A stretch of DNA of 64,000 nucleotides from Ceratothoa steindachneri (GCA_963969495.1 OZ018333.1:86035256-86099255); one strand, 5' to 3'. Shown: positions 1-12,235, counted from the stretch's first letter. Numbers and translations: made by a program. The notes: generated from the letters alone by a model not told the origin.

Positions 1-2763
1 TTTTTCCAGTCAGGGTATTTAGATCTGTGGAGTTTCGTAGCCACTTCATTGCTGTAGGCTGAACTACTCTTCCTATAATGTCTAAGCTGTATTTTATGCT
101 GTCTGCTAAATTGAGAATCAGCTAGCTGAGATGATCTCAAGCAGAAGTGATACAGCATGCAGTATAAGCACTGCCAGACAGTTTCATCATCCATAAATTT
201 TGTGAGCTATGGCTAGGTTAGGGTATGTCTCAAAGCACACCCTTTGCTCTTCAATTGTGGGCATATATGTCCACTTAATAGGAAGATCATGCTTACTAAG
301 GTATGGAAAAGTTTAAATGATTCAGGGCAAGTTCTCTCAAGACCCTTCTCCAAGAGAATGTGTCCACAATCTCAGACCCTGCATCCATGTTAGAATCTTT
401 TGTGGACACTTTCTCCACATGCTCTAGCTGAATGCTGCTGCTCCACCAGGATTAATGTATATTTTGATCTCACTGAAGGCCACCAACTAGAGTTTAATCA
501 GACACTACTTCTGCTCTAGATGATGCCTCATATGCGATGATTCCACACCTAGGTGAGCGTGAGTGAGGCATGACCTTTTGCTAGATATTCTAACATGATC
601 TGGACACAGGGTATCTTCCCAATGTACAGATGAATAGCTACTCTGCTCACTTTTCACAACCTCCTGGATATGCAATTTGATGAAGAAATTAGTAAATGTT
701 AAATTAGCCTTTTTATCTGGACTGGAAGCCATTTCTCTTCTGTACAGTGTGGCTTCCACAAGTTCCACTACACTTTGGATCCTTGCTCCAGCTGAAAAAG
801 GCTATCTAAAAGGCCTTCATACACAGAATTATTCCACAGTGTTTTTCAATCTGAAGGCATATGATACTGCATAGTGATACAGTTTGATGGAAACCATCCC
901 CACCCTGTGGGATGGAGGATGCCCCTCAATTTTCATATCTGAATTTCTAAAAGATTATCATTATCATGATGGGAGTCCTCTTTGCCTGACAGGGCAGGAA
1001 GAAGGCATCCCACAGAAAAATTCCTCAATCTCGCACTCTTTGCTCTTAGCATCAACGGTTTCATCTCAGTGGTGCTGAAAGATGTTCTCACTATGCTCTC
1101 TCTGGATGACCTTTTGATCTGTTTTGGTATTGCCCAGATGCCAACTTTGGAGTATTGACTCCAATAGGCATTGAACTGCATATCTCACTATGCCCAAGTA
1201 CACAGGTTTGTTTGCTTGTCCAACACTAAGGTAGTGCATTTTTGTTGTAACTCACAGCTTCACCCGACTCAGACTTGTTACTTGGTCTTGTGTTTTACCA
1301 ATGCCTAACCTGATAGGCCCATATTTGCAGACTTGGGTCTTTTGTACCAGTGCCATGGACATTCTTCGTGCTATGAGATTCAGCACTGGGGGCTCTGATA
1401 GAGCTGCCACCCTGCTTTTACTTGGATGCTAGTTTAATGCATCCATAGTTGAGCATGAATTTGTGTAAGATTGATGTGCTTTAGCCCATCAATCTCTGTC
1501 TGGTGACTGATGCCATCCACACACACCCTAGTTGGAGCTTGCTTTTTGATACCAGAGATGCCCCTTAGCCTGCATCTTGCACAATGCATTGTTTTTGTAT
1601 TCATGAGCCTGGCATCTTCCTCAATTGACAACAGTTCTCATTGCATCTGCGGCTGATCTTGATGCTTCCTATGCCAATGAAGCTGCATTCATACCCTTAG
1701 CTTTTTGGTTACAGGGCTATAAAACTCCTTCAAGAACTTAGTGTAGTTCTTATGCCAAGTGTGTGTTTGTTTCTGTCTGGATACTACCCTGGAGGTTAGC
1801 ATCTTTGATGATTTGTTGCCATACCTTTGCTTCCACATCAACTGGAGTACTCTATGTGCCCTCTTTTGGCCACACTTTGTGTCATGCTGGATTTGTTGGT
1901 AGTCTACACAGATAGCTCTAAGCCTGACAAGGGAGTTAGCATCCATGCTGTTTTCCTTTGTGGTTTGAAGTCAGCAGGGCTCTACTATGCCCTGCATCTG
2001 TCTTTAAGGTTAATCTGGTTGCAATACAAGTTCAGCATTGTGTGCCCAGTTCAGAGTGTCACAAAGTGCCATGGGTGCTCTTGAGCCATTTGAATCTCTC
2101 AACACTATAGTTTGCAGTATCTATGGCATCACAGTCATTGTGAGCCAGGCAGATTTTGGTTCTTGGACATCCAGGGACTGAGGCCTCCAGAGTCTGAGGA
2201 TTCAATTACCAACCAGTGTTTCTATATTCCTCATACTGACTATAAGGCATGTATCGGGTAAGCCCTACAGATGTCCCTCCAATGCTGCATCAGCTTCAGG
2301 TCACTTTTTGTTGTCTTCAAACTGGGGACATTTGCTTTCACGCTACCATTTGATGGAACATTCCTCTGCACCTTACTGCGATGAGCGCATTGTCTTCCAG
2401 AGTGTTTGGCACAATCTTGTTGAATGATCTAATCTGGATGATCTTCCCACACATTACCTATCTGAGTACCATGGTGGGCATGGTTGCTACCGCAGAATTT
2501 TTCATAGAGATTTGTGGTCCTTCTGGATGATGCTGTCCTCCTCCATTTTATATGACTCTTGTGTTGGTAGCAAGCTCTGCACTGAAAGAAGGCAGACATC
2601 ACCCAGTATATGAGCGCACTTCATTTTTTTCTTGCTGGTGTTCTTTTATTGCTTGATTTGGTTTGTATTTTTGTATACTTTTTATGTAAACTAGTAATAG
2701 TCTAACAATTAATACATTGCCATATGCCTTCAGTGTCAGTAGCTAGATTGGTGCTAAAAAAAC
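1..2763 (+). mobile_element. Old, degraded family A LINE copy (ORF2 to 3' end; 5' part outside window)
   Basis: This stretch follows, base for base with many C-to-T and G-to-A changes, the ORF2 and 3' UTR of the better-preserved copy at 5469-12311. Recognisable pieces in order are the linker between endonuclease and RT (about 120-480), the RT domain with a 'YAMIPHLGER'-type segment near 510-560 and the fingers/palm (640-1380), the thumb region, the RNase H region (about 1870-2200), the C-terminal Cys/His-type segment (about 2300-2450) and the terminal 'tagtaatagtctaac...' tail up to an A run at about 2757-2763. No frame stays open for more than about 85 codons, so it is a pseudogene. It continues off the left edge. 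CpG sites of younger copies are mostly TpG or CpA here, so it is the oldest A copy in the window. Confidence 0.8.
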
Positions 2764-3655
2764 TTGCATATAAAACTAATGATTCTATCATCCATTTTGT
2801 CAGAAGTTCAGAATGAGACAAGGTCACCAAGTACAATGCATTTAAGGTTTTCATGAAACTACTTGAGAATCATTGTGTTCTGATGAAAAGCAAAGAATGA
2901 GCAGGTAACTCTGGAGGATAAAGAGGAGCATTTGTTCTGGAAGTAGTCTGTTCCATATAGGAACTCCTGATGCTATCCAGGAAATACAGAATAACAGACT
3001 TTTCCACTCAGGAGAAAGACATGGATATCAGATTCTATGAATACCAAATGACCGAGAGGAAAGGCGTGGTGAGGACAATATTTTTGAGACAAGATCCTTG
3101 TAAACTAGCAGAGAGGAATTAGATTGCAGCATAGACAAGAAGAATGTAAAACCAATTAGTATTTTCAAGCTGTACCAGAGTAAGTGTCCATTGATCATGT
3201 GACATTAATTCGGGTGACTCAACCAATATGCCCAAGCTTAGTGAAAACTTCCAACTGTATGCCTCCTTACCTTGGGTGGAATGTTGCTCAAAGGTCTTTT
3301 AGGCAGTGAACCTGAAAGTATCTCAGACTTTAACTGTGCTAGTGTTTGGTTTCCCTTCCTACACTGAAGGAAAGTTATTAAAATTCCCTCGTTTTTGATG
3401 CTACATCCACTAACAGTAGATTTCACAAACTGCTAGACAAAATGCTGAACAAAAATGTGTTTTATTTTGCATATCGACACATCTTGAAATCCTAGTTGGT
3501 GAATTTGAGAAGGTGGAGCCAGATAATTCTTGGTTTGATTCAGCATCTGAAGGAGGTTTGGACAAACTTGTCCAAGGAAAATGCAAAAATACTGGCTATC
3601 AACATCAAATGAGTGAAGGACAAGAAAAGCAACAATGAAAATATCTCATTCTAAT
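2764..3655. other. Non-coding stretch with nothing recognised
   Basis: No frame here matches a family I recognise; the longest open stretch (3238-3426, - strand) is short, has no motif and is probably chance. The base composition is moderately AT-rich. It lies between the tail of an old family A LINE and the 5' break of a family B LINE, so it may be host spacer or unrecognised repeat. Confidence 0.5.
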
Positions 3656-3663
3656 TTCTTTTA

Positions 3664-5048
3664 GAATGTGGTGACTTTGTTGCTAAATGTGGTGAACCTG
3701 CCCAAATGTGGCCAAGGAATGATGGCTGCCTTGTTGTGGAGTCCTCTTCATTTGATCAGCATCAAAAAATCAAAGCACTAGATTCTCTTGCTTCCCTCAA
3801 TATCTTCTCTTCAGCTCATCCTTCTTTTAACACCTGCAAGGGGGTTATCAGGTCCGGGGAGCTTATTGAATATGATGTGGACCGGCTTGTTGCTAAACTG
3901 ACTTCTCAGAAGGTACTATCATATTAAATTTCAATAGGTTGAAATTCCCTAAGAATATCAAGGCTGGGTATCTGTGTATTCCTGTGAAGCTCTTACATGG
4001 AGAATCCCCGTAGGTGTTTTCATTGTCAACATTATGGATATTTCAGTAAGCACTGCAGACAGGTGAGGGTATGTGTCGATTGTTCCTCTGATTTACATGG
4101 AAGGCCATTGCCTTATCCCCCTTGTTGTTCCAACTGTGGTGGGGACCACCAAGCTACTTATAAGCAGTGTACCTTTTTCTTGTATGAGATCAAGGTTGTA
4201 GCTCTTTGGAATAAATTCTGAATTAGCATGAGGGATGCTAGAAGGAGAGCTAAAGAATTATACATCACAACCAGGAGTGATTTTTTTAGATGCTCTTAGA
4301 GCAACCAGACCATTCCGTAACAGACAGCAGAGACCATTCAGACCTCCACTTTTATACCACAGAATATCCATCAAGAAGCTCCAATAGAATCTCTGCCTCA
4401 GAATTATGATCCTCCTCCCTCTCCAATCATTAGGGAGGTTCCTGCTTCTCCTAAACCAAGGCGCAAGAGGACTCGCCATTCCTCAGATTCCCCTACATCA
4501 GCATCTAACCACCCATTGACATGTCCTGAAGACATGGAGGCAGACCCCTGAGGATGTTCATGTGGTGTTCATTTCACCTTTGGCCATCCACCCTCCTCCC
4601 ACTGAATCTGCCTTGAGTCCATTAGTCATAACTAGCCAGCCCATTACATCCACAGCATCAATAACTCCAGAAGAAGCTGAATGGATTTTTTGTGATCCAG
4701 CTTTGGCTGTGGCCCTTTTGGAAGAGGAGAAACAGCCTTTTGGGATTTCTTTACTCACCCCAGCTGACCCACCAAGCACCTCTCAGAATGACTCAGTACC
4801 ATCTCTCTCAACATTATTACCTACCAGTACAGAGGCCCCATATCTTTGGAGCCATCTGTGCCAGCAAAAACCACCCTGTCATATTCACAACTGACAGATG
4901 GTTCTTTGCCATCTAATAAAAAAAAAGTCATCCCCAGAACATTCAAACTACCTATACCTCAAACATTAATTACACCTAAAAATCATAAAGGTTCAAAACT
5001 CCAGTCACCATCAGATGCAAAGAAAAATTTAATTCCCCTTAAACAATG
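3664..5048 (+). pseudogene. Family B ORF1 (gag-like, CCHC knuckles), broken
   Basis: The reading moves between frames at several points. An N-terminal segment (3706-3927) contains 'GEPAQMWPRNDG' and a 'NTCKGVIRSGELI.YDVDRLVAKLT' type block preceding the knuckles, as in many LINE ORF1 proteins. Zinc knuckles follow at 3997-4180: CFHCQHYGYFSKHC, then a CVDC-type knuckle, then a CSNCGG.H....C knuckle. The first has Tyr/Phe where GH is usual, so it may be inactive. The remaining sequence (4260-5048) is Pro/Ser-rich and low complexity, as in the second B copy. In the family this protein binds the element RNA and packages it with ORF2. Stops and frameshifts exclude function here. Confidence 0.7.
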
Positions 5049-5468
5049 AATATGTTTCCGATTGTTCATTGGAATCTACAAGGGATCTTTTCCAAATGGA
5101 AAGAATTCAAACTCCTGCTTCATGATTACAACCCTTGCTGAAAAGCATTACAGGAGACCCAATTGGGTATTCATCGATTACCCAATATCCCCCACTATGT
5201 GGGATATTTTAAGAATCCACCAGAACTCATTCATGGTTCGGCTATATTTGTCTGTGAAGACTGTTCTGACTTAGCAATCCCGTTGAAAACAGATCTTCAA
5301 GCAGTGGTGATTCATGTGTATACCAGTAGTCTATACACAGTCTGCTCACTGTACCTCTCTCCTGGTGAAGGAGTAGTTTCTTTAGATTTGGCTAAGAAAT
5401 TAGCCAATGTCATCTCCCAACCCCATTCCTACTAGTTGGAGACTTTAATGCAAGAGACCATCTTTGGT
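5049..5468 (+). pseudogene. Family B ORF2 N-terminus (endonuclease), interrupted
   Basis: Starts just after ORF1 with 'FPIVHWNLQGIFSKWKEF', the first block of an exonuclease-endonuclease-phosphatase (EEP) domain, and runs with frame changes to 'GDFNARDHLW' at about 5430-5460, the catalytic GDxN block. There it stops at the family A insertion. The order matches 43655-44070 in the other B copy. The EEP domain nicks target DNA to prime reverse transcription. This fragment lacks the SDH block and is non-functional. Confidence 0.75.
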
Positions 5469-5536
5469 CCCCGTAAGGGGCGCGGCGATTTGCCATCCTG
5501 GCCGCCGTGCTGACGGGATCCAGCGCTCCGTCCGGC
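5469..5536 (+). promoter_or_regulatory. Conserved GC-rich 5'-terminal motif of LINE A (structured)
   Basis: The first ~65 nt are nearly identical in A copies at 34683, 48173 and 19447 and in the start of family B at 34321. The segments CCCCGT, GGGGCGC, ACGGG and GCGCCCC (GCGCTCC here) are arranged so that the first pairs with the third and the second with the fourth, a pseudoknot topology. Alternative local hairpins (CCCC-GTAA-GGGG; GACGGG with CCCGTC) compete. The position at the 5' end suggests a promoter or an RNA-processing element; function is inferred. Confidence 0.55.
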
Positions 5537-5925
5537 CCCAGCTTAGCCTCTCTTCCTTCCTTCAGATAGCCCGATTTCTCCCCTACCTCATCGCTTTTCA
5601 TACCTCTCCCACAACTTTCTCTGGTCAGCCTCTAATTTCACAGGGTAGATGCTGACCTTCTTCTCAAGCCAACCACCCCGGATCGGGGCTGAGGGGGGAG
5701 GGGACATTGTTCCCTAACCCCTGAGCTCCGGTTCGGGATGGGTTTTTTTTAACAACCTGCTTCATCTCCACCCATACCTTTCTCACATCCCCTTTCCTCT
5801 CCTCTTCACATTCTATCAATTTTACGCTGTGTCCAAGGTGGAGCTGCCATGCCGATGGACTGCCAGGCCACCAGGCGGGAGGGGTGGTCCCGAATGGTGG
5901 CGCCTGGCTCTGCCGGGCTTGTAAG

Positions 5926-5958
5926 CACCTCTCGCAGTGCAGGCAACTGCGAGAGGTG
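5926..5958 (+). promoter_or_regulatory. Perfect 13-bp hairpin in LINE A 5' UTR, upstream of ORF1
   Basis: CACCTCTCGCAGT and ACTGCGAGAGGTG are exact inverted repeats around a 7-nt loop, ending 37 nt before the ORF1 ATG. The hairpin is kept at 21334-21366 (one G-U pair) and at 35142-35174, where the C-G pair is replaced by T-A on both arms. A stable stem close to the start codon could affect scanning or ORF1 translation; the role is inferred. Confidence 0.6.
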
Positions 5959-5995
5959 ATGAGCTATTGCGTCCCGTATTAAAAAGAGGGTCACC

Positions 5996-8431
5996 ATGCC
6001 CCTGTATGTAAAACCCCCGCAAAAAACCCCCCCAACTTCCCCTATAACAGCGACGGAGCCGCCCTCGGGCAGCTCCAGCAAAAAAATGGAGGTCTCCCCC
6101 CTGTGCTTGCGCAGGGGACCCTCCATATCTCTTCAACCGGAGAGGAGGCTTACTCCTCTCCTACGCCTATGGGTGAAAGGGACTCCCTCTCACCACCTTC
6201 TCTGGAGGTGCTTACGGGCACCTCCCTTTTACCAGCGGCAGTCCCCTCTTTTCTTTCCAAGGGGACTGCCACCAAAGCCAGCAGGCAGCCCTTAGCCAGC
6301 CGCTCCACATCGAAGCGGCTCGGTAGGGCAAACCCCCTTAGGGGGGAGAGGGAAGCCAGGCCCCTTCGGTCGCTTCCCTCAAAAGACCTGCTGGCAAGGA
6401 TATTAAACCTTGCCGGGGTTAAGGCTTGTGCCTCCCCACAAATGACTCTTGACGCTGCCAAGGGGACCTGCGATGACCTGGGAGGGGATGGCCAACTGGA
6501 GGCCCCTCCTGTGATAGACATGGTCCTTGAGGAGACCCAGCCTCAGACGGTAGGGCCTTCCATGGGGGGGAATCCGGGCTCGGCGCCAAGCACCGAACCC
6601 GAGTCCGCCCCTATGCAAGGTCCTCCTCAAACGGCTGAGGGCTCCGAGGCAATACAAGGAGGGAAGGGATCTCCTCCGACAGGTGCCCCCACGACAACCA
6701 GGAACTTCTCCATTTCGGAGAGGGACCTGGCTGAGGCCGGCCCATCTGGCATGGGGGCTTCTGCCGGCGGAGGTGAGAAGCGGGTTCATTCCCCGCCCTC
6801 CTCTCCAAAAAAGAAAAAGACTAGAAAGACAAAGAAGACTCGGTGCTCCTCTCCATCCGCGGGGGCTGGGGGGACGGATGGGTCTGCTACCACTTTGGTA
6901 GGCGACCAAGCCAAGATCGGCACATCCGGCCCCTCTACCCCCCCGTGTGCGGAGCCCCTGACTAAGACCAAGAGTGCATAGGGCGGAGCCTCGATGACAT
7001 CGGGGCCCCTCATTCAGAGGTTACCTGGCGTTTTCGAGCCCGCTGGCTTCAAACGCTTCCTCGTTATTCGCTCCACTGATGGCAGAATGTTGTCCAAGGG
7101 CAACATGATCCATCAGAGGAGAGGATTAGCTAGTGCAATTGGTAGAGAGCCGAAGGTGAGCCGTTTCTCGGACGGGAGCCTTCTGGCAAATGCCGCGAAT
7201 CCCGCCGAGGCGGCCTAAGATAAGTGCTCTTCGGACACTCCATGGCACCCCGGTGAGTGTGACGCCGCACTCTACCATGAACTTTGTGAAAGGAGTAGTT
7301 TATGCGAGGGAACTCGTTGACTACTCCATTGAGGACATCACCCTAGAGCTGGCCGACCATGGGGCGGTCAAGGTCGAATGTGTGATGAGAAAACAGGGAG
7401 GGGCCTCGAGACCCACCCCTACACTCTTCATCACGTTCGACTGTGACAAGCTCCCTGAGTCGGTGCGTGCTGGTTGGTACCGCTACCGCGGGAAGGCATT
7501 CGTGCCACTGCCGCGGCGGTGCTATTACTGTCACCGCTTCGGCCATACGAATCGCTCATGTAGACGTGCAAAGTCGGGGTCACCCGAAGTCTGTGTAAAT
7601 TGCTCCAAGGTCGCACATGATAAGTCCAAATCGTGTGTGGCCAAGTGTGTCAATTGCGGAGAGCCGCACCCCGCTTCTTCGAAGCAATGTGGTGCATATC
7701 TCCTTGAGAAAGAAATCCTGGCCGTTCAGGCCCAGGATAGACTCTCATTCCGCGAGGCTAAGGACTTGGTCCTGGCGCGCCCGGCTCTGCCTGGGACGTC
7801 ATATGCCTCAGTAGTTAGAAAGGCACCCTCTGCTCCTGTCCCATCCAGGCCAACGAGCACGGTTGTTTCCGCGCCTATTCGGAGCCCTTCTGCGGGCTCT
7901 ACCCAACCCGGGCGCTCCCCTGGTAAAGCTGGCGGCAAAAAGGGTTCATACCCAGCCCCGGCTAAAACCAGGGCTCCCCCCTCTTCCCCCAGCGTGACCG
8001 TTTCCCGCAAGGCGAAGCGGCCACGCGCCTCCACCGATTCGTTAGACTCACAGGAGGCAACACCCCTGAAGATGGTCGCTAGGCCATCTTCGGGGGTTCC
8101 TAAAACTGTCCCCCGAAATGAGGACAGCAACAAAGGAGCTTCGGCTCCTTCGCCCACGCCCCGAGGTGGAGCGAGTGGCTCGGAGACGGTTGTTCCTCGA
8201 AAAGAGGGCCCCCTGCCTCCGAAGCCGCAACGCCCGCCTAAGGTTTCGAGGCGGAGGGAGGAAAAGATTCGCATGGCGAGCCCAACCTCCCCCAATAAGT
8301 CCTCGAAGGCGACATCGCCTCCAGTGCTTTGTCCGGCCAACAGCGCCCGGGGTTCTGCCTCCGGGAAGCGTACGGCCATTCCCGTGAGGGTCTTCAATTC
8401 GAGGAGGCCCCCCGCGTCTCCTCCGAGCTAG
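5996..8431 (+). pseudogene. Family A ORF1 (gag-like protein with three zinc knuckles), broken
   Basis: The start ATG sits in 'gggtcaccATGCCC', a context kept in all five A copies with this region. The frame shifts near 6100, stops at 6979 (TAG), and shifts again near 7216. The N-terminal half is Pro/Ser/Gly-rich with a basic 'PKKKKTRKTKKT' patch (about 6810-6840). The second half carries an RRM-like/pre-knuckle block (7230-7500) and three CCHC-type knuckles: CYYCHRFGHTNRSC, CVNCSKVAHDKSKSC and CVNCGEPHPASSKQC (7527-7690). A basic, Ser/Pro-rich tail ends at a TAG at 8429. ORF1 proteins of this kind bind element RNA. The uninterrupted protein would be about 800 residues; this copy cannot make it. 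Confidence 0.8.
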
Positions 8432-11400
8432 GCCTGGAGGGCATATTTCTTCAATGGAATTGCCGTGGACTCCGGGCCAACTGGGAGGAGCTGCGGAGGC
8501 TCGCCTCCGCAGCTAGGCGCGTGCCCCCTGTCTCCCCTCCCGGGGTATAAGGGTCTTGCGACCCCACCACCGCGGGATGGCCGGGCTGGGGGATGCGCGG
8601 TTTACACCCGGCATGATGTCTCCGTTCTTCCTTTCTCTTTAGATACCTCCTTTCAGGCAGTGGCTGTGCAGCTGCACCTGGATAGGAGGTATACTATCAT
8701 TTCTGCGTACATTCCACCGTCAGCTGACTTCGACGCGGGGGACTTCCGCCGCGTCGTGGCACGGTTGCCGAGGCCCTATCTCTTGCTTGGAGATCTGAAC
8801 GGCAGGCATCCTCTCTGGGGAGATTACTCCATCAATCCCAGGGGACAAGTCCTTGCCGATCTGATGGAAGAGCTTGAGATGGGTGTCCTAAACGTGGATG
8901 AGTTTACGCATCATTGTCCGAGAACCGCTTCATTTTCTTGCCTTGACCTATCTTTGTGCTCTTCGGATGCACAGCCTGATTTTGATTGGGGGGTGGTCGA
9001 TGACCTCCATGGTAGTGATCACTTGCCCATTCAAATATCATTTTCAGGGCAACTGCCGCCTGAGAGACCACCTCGGTGGTGCTTGGCGCGGGCGCGGTGG
9101 CCTGCATTTCAGGAAATGACTGAATTCTCTATCTCAGTCGAGGAGTTTAGGTCGGTAGATGAGGCCGTTGAGTTTTTCTCCGGCAACCTCATCACCGTGG
9201 GCCTGACTACTATTCCTAGGACGTCTGGTTGTTTTGCACGCCGACCACTCCCATGGTGGTCGGCCGAGTGTGAGACGGCCCTCAAACAGAAGCGTTATGC
9301 CTACATGCGCTATAAGCGCCACCCGCCCGAATTTCGTCGGGCTAGGTTCCGGTATATTTCGAAGCACGCCCGCCGCTCTTCTTGGCGGGCATACGTGTCT
9401 TCACTTAACGGGAAGACCCCTTTAGCTGAGGTGTGGAAGCGAGTCAAAAGGATTCGGGGCAAGTTCTCGCAGGACCCCCATCCCGTTCTCCAGGAGAATG
9501 GGACCGCAATCTCGGACCCCGCGTCCGTGGCGGAATCCTTAGCGACCGCTTTTTCCGCATTCTCTAGCCGTGATGCTGCTCCGCCAGCATTCAATGCACG
9601 TCGTGATGTCGCGGAAGGCCGCCGGCTGGACTTTACCTCGAGAGGCGGAGAACCCTTCAACGACAAGTTTACTGTGAGTGAGTTGCGTTCCGCTCTCGCT
9701 TCGTGCGCGGACACCGCCCATGGTCCGGACGATGTCCCGTACGCCATGCTTCGACACCTGGGTGAGCGAGGCATGGCCTTTCTGTTAGATTTGTTCAACA
9801 GGATCTGGGTGGAAGGTCTTCTCCCAGACTCCTGGCGAATCGCTACTGTGCTCGCCTTTCGCAAGCCGGGGAGAAATCACTCTACTCCGACCGGTTTCCG
9901 CCCAATCTCTCTAACCTCTTGCATGTGCAAGTTGATGGAGAAATTGGTAAATGTTAGATTAGCCTATTTCCTGGACAGCGGAGGCCATCTGTCTTCTGCA
10001 CAGTGCGGCTTCCGTAAGTTCCACTCCACATCGGATGCTCTGCTCCGACTGCAAAATGCCGTCTGCGAGGCTTTCCTTCGTAGACAGCACTACGCCACGG
10101 TGTTTTTTGATCTGGAGAAGGCCTATGATACCGCATGGCCATACGGTATCATGGAGACTCTCCACACGATGGGGGCGAGGGGACGCCTCCCAATGTTTAT
10201 ATCTGAATTTTTGCGAGATCGTCGATTCCGCGTACGGGTGGGGGGAGCCCTCTCCGGCCCAAAGGAGCAGGAAGAGGGTGTCCCGCAGGCAAGTGTCCTC
10301 AGTCTCCACACTCTTTGCCCTGAGCATCAACGGCATCACCTCGGTGCTGCCGGAAGATGTTCTCGCTACGCTCTACGTGGACGACCTTTCGATCTCTTTT
10401 GGCGCGGCCCAGATGCCAACTCTGGAGCGTCGACTCCAACGGGCATTGAACCGCGTCTCTCGCTATGCCGAAGCGCACAGGTTTCGGTTTTCTTTGGCCA
10501 AGACTAAGGTGGTGCACTTCTGCCGCCATCCACGGCTCCACCCCGACCTAGATTTGTTTATTAATGGGGTAGGCCTGGATGTGGTTGAATCGCACCGTTT
10601 CCTTGGTCTTGTATTCGACCGACGCCTCACCTGGGAGGCTCATATTCGCAGCCTTTGGGTCTGTTGTACCCGCGCCATGGACATTCTCCGTTCCGTGACG
10701 TTCAGCGCTTGGGGCGCTGATAGGGCTACCGCCTTACTTTTGTATCGATCCTTTGTTCGCTCGAAGCTCGACTACGGATGCGAGTTTTATGCATCCGCAG
10801 CCGAGCGTTTATTGCGGAAGGTGGATTCGATCCACCACACCGGCCTTCGCCTTGCGACCGGTGCCTTCCGCACTTCCCACATTGAGAGCCTGTTGGTCGA
10901 TGCTGGGGAGATGCCACTCGCTCTGTGCCGCGTGCAGTGCATCACTCGCCTGTACGCGCGATCCCGGCGCCTCCCTCAGTCGCCAACAGCTCTCACTGCA
11001 TCCGCAGCTGATCTCGATGGTGCCTATGCCGCCGAAGACCCCAGTCATACCCTAAGCTCTTTGGGTTTAGGGCCAGGAAACTCCTTCGAGAGGTAGATAT
11101 AGCTCTCTGGCCGGTGGCGCCCCTGGTTCTGCCCAGGACGCCACCCTGGAGGGTACCACATTTGGCTATTTGTCGCCACGCCTCTGCTCCCAAAGCTTGT
11201 ACTGCGCCGGGAGTATTGCGTTCGACCTTTTTGGAGCACACATCGTGTCACGCTGGTACCGTGCCAGTGTATATGGATGGCTCCAAGTCCCAAGTGGGGG
11301 TCGGCTTCCACGCCGTATCCCCTCTGTTTGAAGTCAGCGGGGCTCTACCAGGCGCTGCGTCTGTCTTTACGGCCGAGCTGGTGGCAATACACCACTCGGT

Positions 11401-12083
11401 ACGGGAGATTACGCGACGTGCCCGGTTCGAAGACCGGATTGTGATCTATAGCGACTCACAAAGCGCCCTGAGTGCTCTCGGGGCATTGGAATCTCCGCAT
11501 CCCCTGGTTCGCGAAATCCGTGACGCCACGGTTTTGGCGAGCCGGGCAGATGTCGAGATTATCTTCTGCCGGGTTCCTGGACATGTAGGAATTGCGGGGA
11601 ATGAGCGTGCCAAAGAATCCGCGAGGACTCTGCGACTGGACCAGCGTTTCGCTCTTCCTCACACCGACTACATGGCAGGAATACGGGCAGCTCTTCGGAC
11701 TGCTTGTCAAAGAAGATGGTAGACGGTCGAAGGGAACTTAAAGTTTCCGGCCATTGCGCCGCGACTGTTTTCATGGACCTATCCCCCAATGCCGCGGCGG
11801 CTTCAAGTTGCTTTCTGTCGTCTCCGAATCGGGCACACTCGTGTGACGCATCGCTATTTGATGGAGCGCTTGCCTGTGCCCTATTGCAACGACTGCGTCG
11901 TCCCCCAGACTGTTCGGCACATTCTTGTTGAATGTCCCAGTCTGGGTGATCTTCGCGCACGACACCTTTCCCGGTACCTGGATGGGCGGGGTCGTTACCG
12001 CCTGTCCCTTTTACTCGGGATGAGTGCGTGCACATCGACTGGTTGACTTTTGGGGGGAGGCCGGCCTTCTCCCTATTATTTAA
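8329..12083 (+). pseudogene. Family A ORF2 (endonuclease-RT-RNase H), broken
   Basis: I start ORF2 at the Met of 'MSGQQRPGFC', conserved in three copies, which overlaps ORF1 by about 100 nt in the -1 frame. Domains are EEP ('QWNCRGLRANWEEL' at 8455, 'GDLNGRHPLWG' at 8800, 'GSDHLPI' at 9015), RT ('FRPISLTSCMCKLMEKL' at about 9897, 'EEGVPQASVLS' at 10275, 'LYVDDLSISF' at 10370), RNase H (11265-11630: 'MDGSK', 'TAELVAIHH', 'YSDSQSAL') and a C-terminal 'YCNDCV..TVRHILVECPSLGDL' segment (11880-11945). Defects: about 50 bp missing in EEP near 8513, a 1-bp insertion near 10305, a TAG at 11094, and a 12-bp loss at 11612 that removes the fourth catalytic Asp of RNase H (GNERAKES instead of GNERADEGAKE). 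The protein would nick DNA and copy the element RNA into it. Confidence 0.85.
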
Positions 12084-12138
12084 GCAGGGTTTGTTTTTGT
12101 TTTTTTTCATTTGTTTTTTTTTTTCCTTTAGGTTGCAC

Positions 12139-12176
12139 GCTCCTGCGTCGGGGGGACCTCCCCCCGATGCAGGAGC
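12139..12176 (+). promoter_or_regulatory. Long GC-rich hairpin in LINE A 3' UTR
   Basis: GCTCCTGC-G-TCGGGGGG, loop ACCT, CCCCCCGA-T-GCAGGAGC: a stem of 16 pairs with a single internal mismatch. Equivalent but diverged hairpins lie at 43209-43250, 53207-53252, 56481-56525 and about 15184-15228. A candidate recognition site for the element's own reverse transcriptase; inferred. Confidence 0.5.
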
Positions 12177-12235
12177 TTGCCTCCTTTCCGCCATTTGGGG
12201 CGGTTTTTTTGTTTATTTAATTTTATTTTAAAGTA

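Larger units (their letters stand above)
3656..5468 (+). mobile_element. Family B LINE, copy 1, 5' part (ORF1 and start of ORF2), 5'-truncated
   Basis: Homologous to the family B copy at 34321-47457: the 'KCGEPAQ.WPRNDG' segment at about 3690 matches 40855, and the ORF2 start near 5048 matches 43655. The copy begins inside ORF1, so its 5' UTR is missing. It is cut at about 5468, inside the endonuclease right after the GDFNAR motif, by the family A element 5469-12311. Its RT resumes at about 12323. Relative to the other B copy about 1,070 bp (equivalent of 44071-45140) is missing at the insertion site. Confidence 0.8.

Noticed and set aside
5469..5536. Direct call of an HDV-like ribozyme
   Set aside because: The crossing helices fit loosely, but there is no canonical C-N-R-A type junction before the second P2 strand, and P3 does not abut P1. 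Kept only as a structural hypothesis.
7726..8397. 223-codon open frame on the - strand
   Set aside because: It lies exactly antisense to the GC-rich, Pro/Ser-coding end of LINE A ORF1; the same antisense frames recur in other A copies. A shadow, not a gene.
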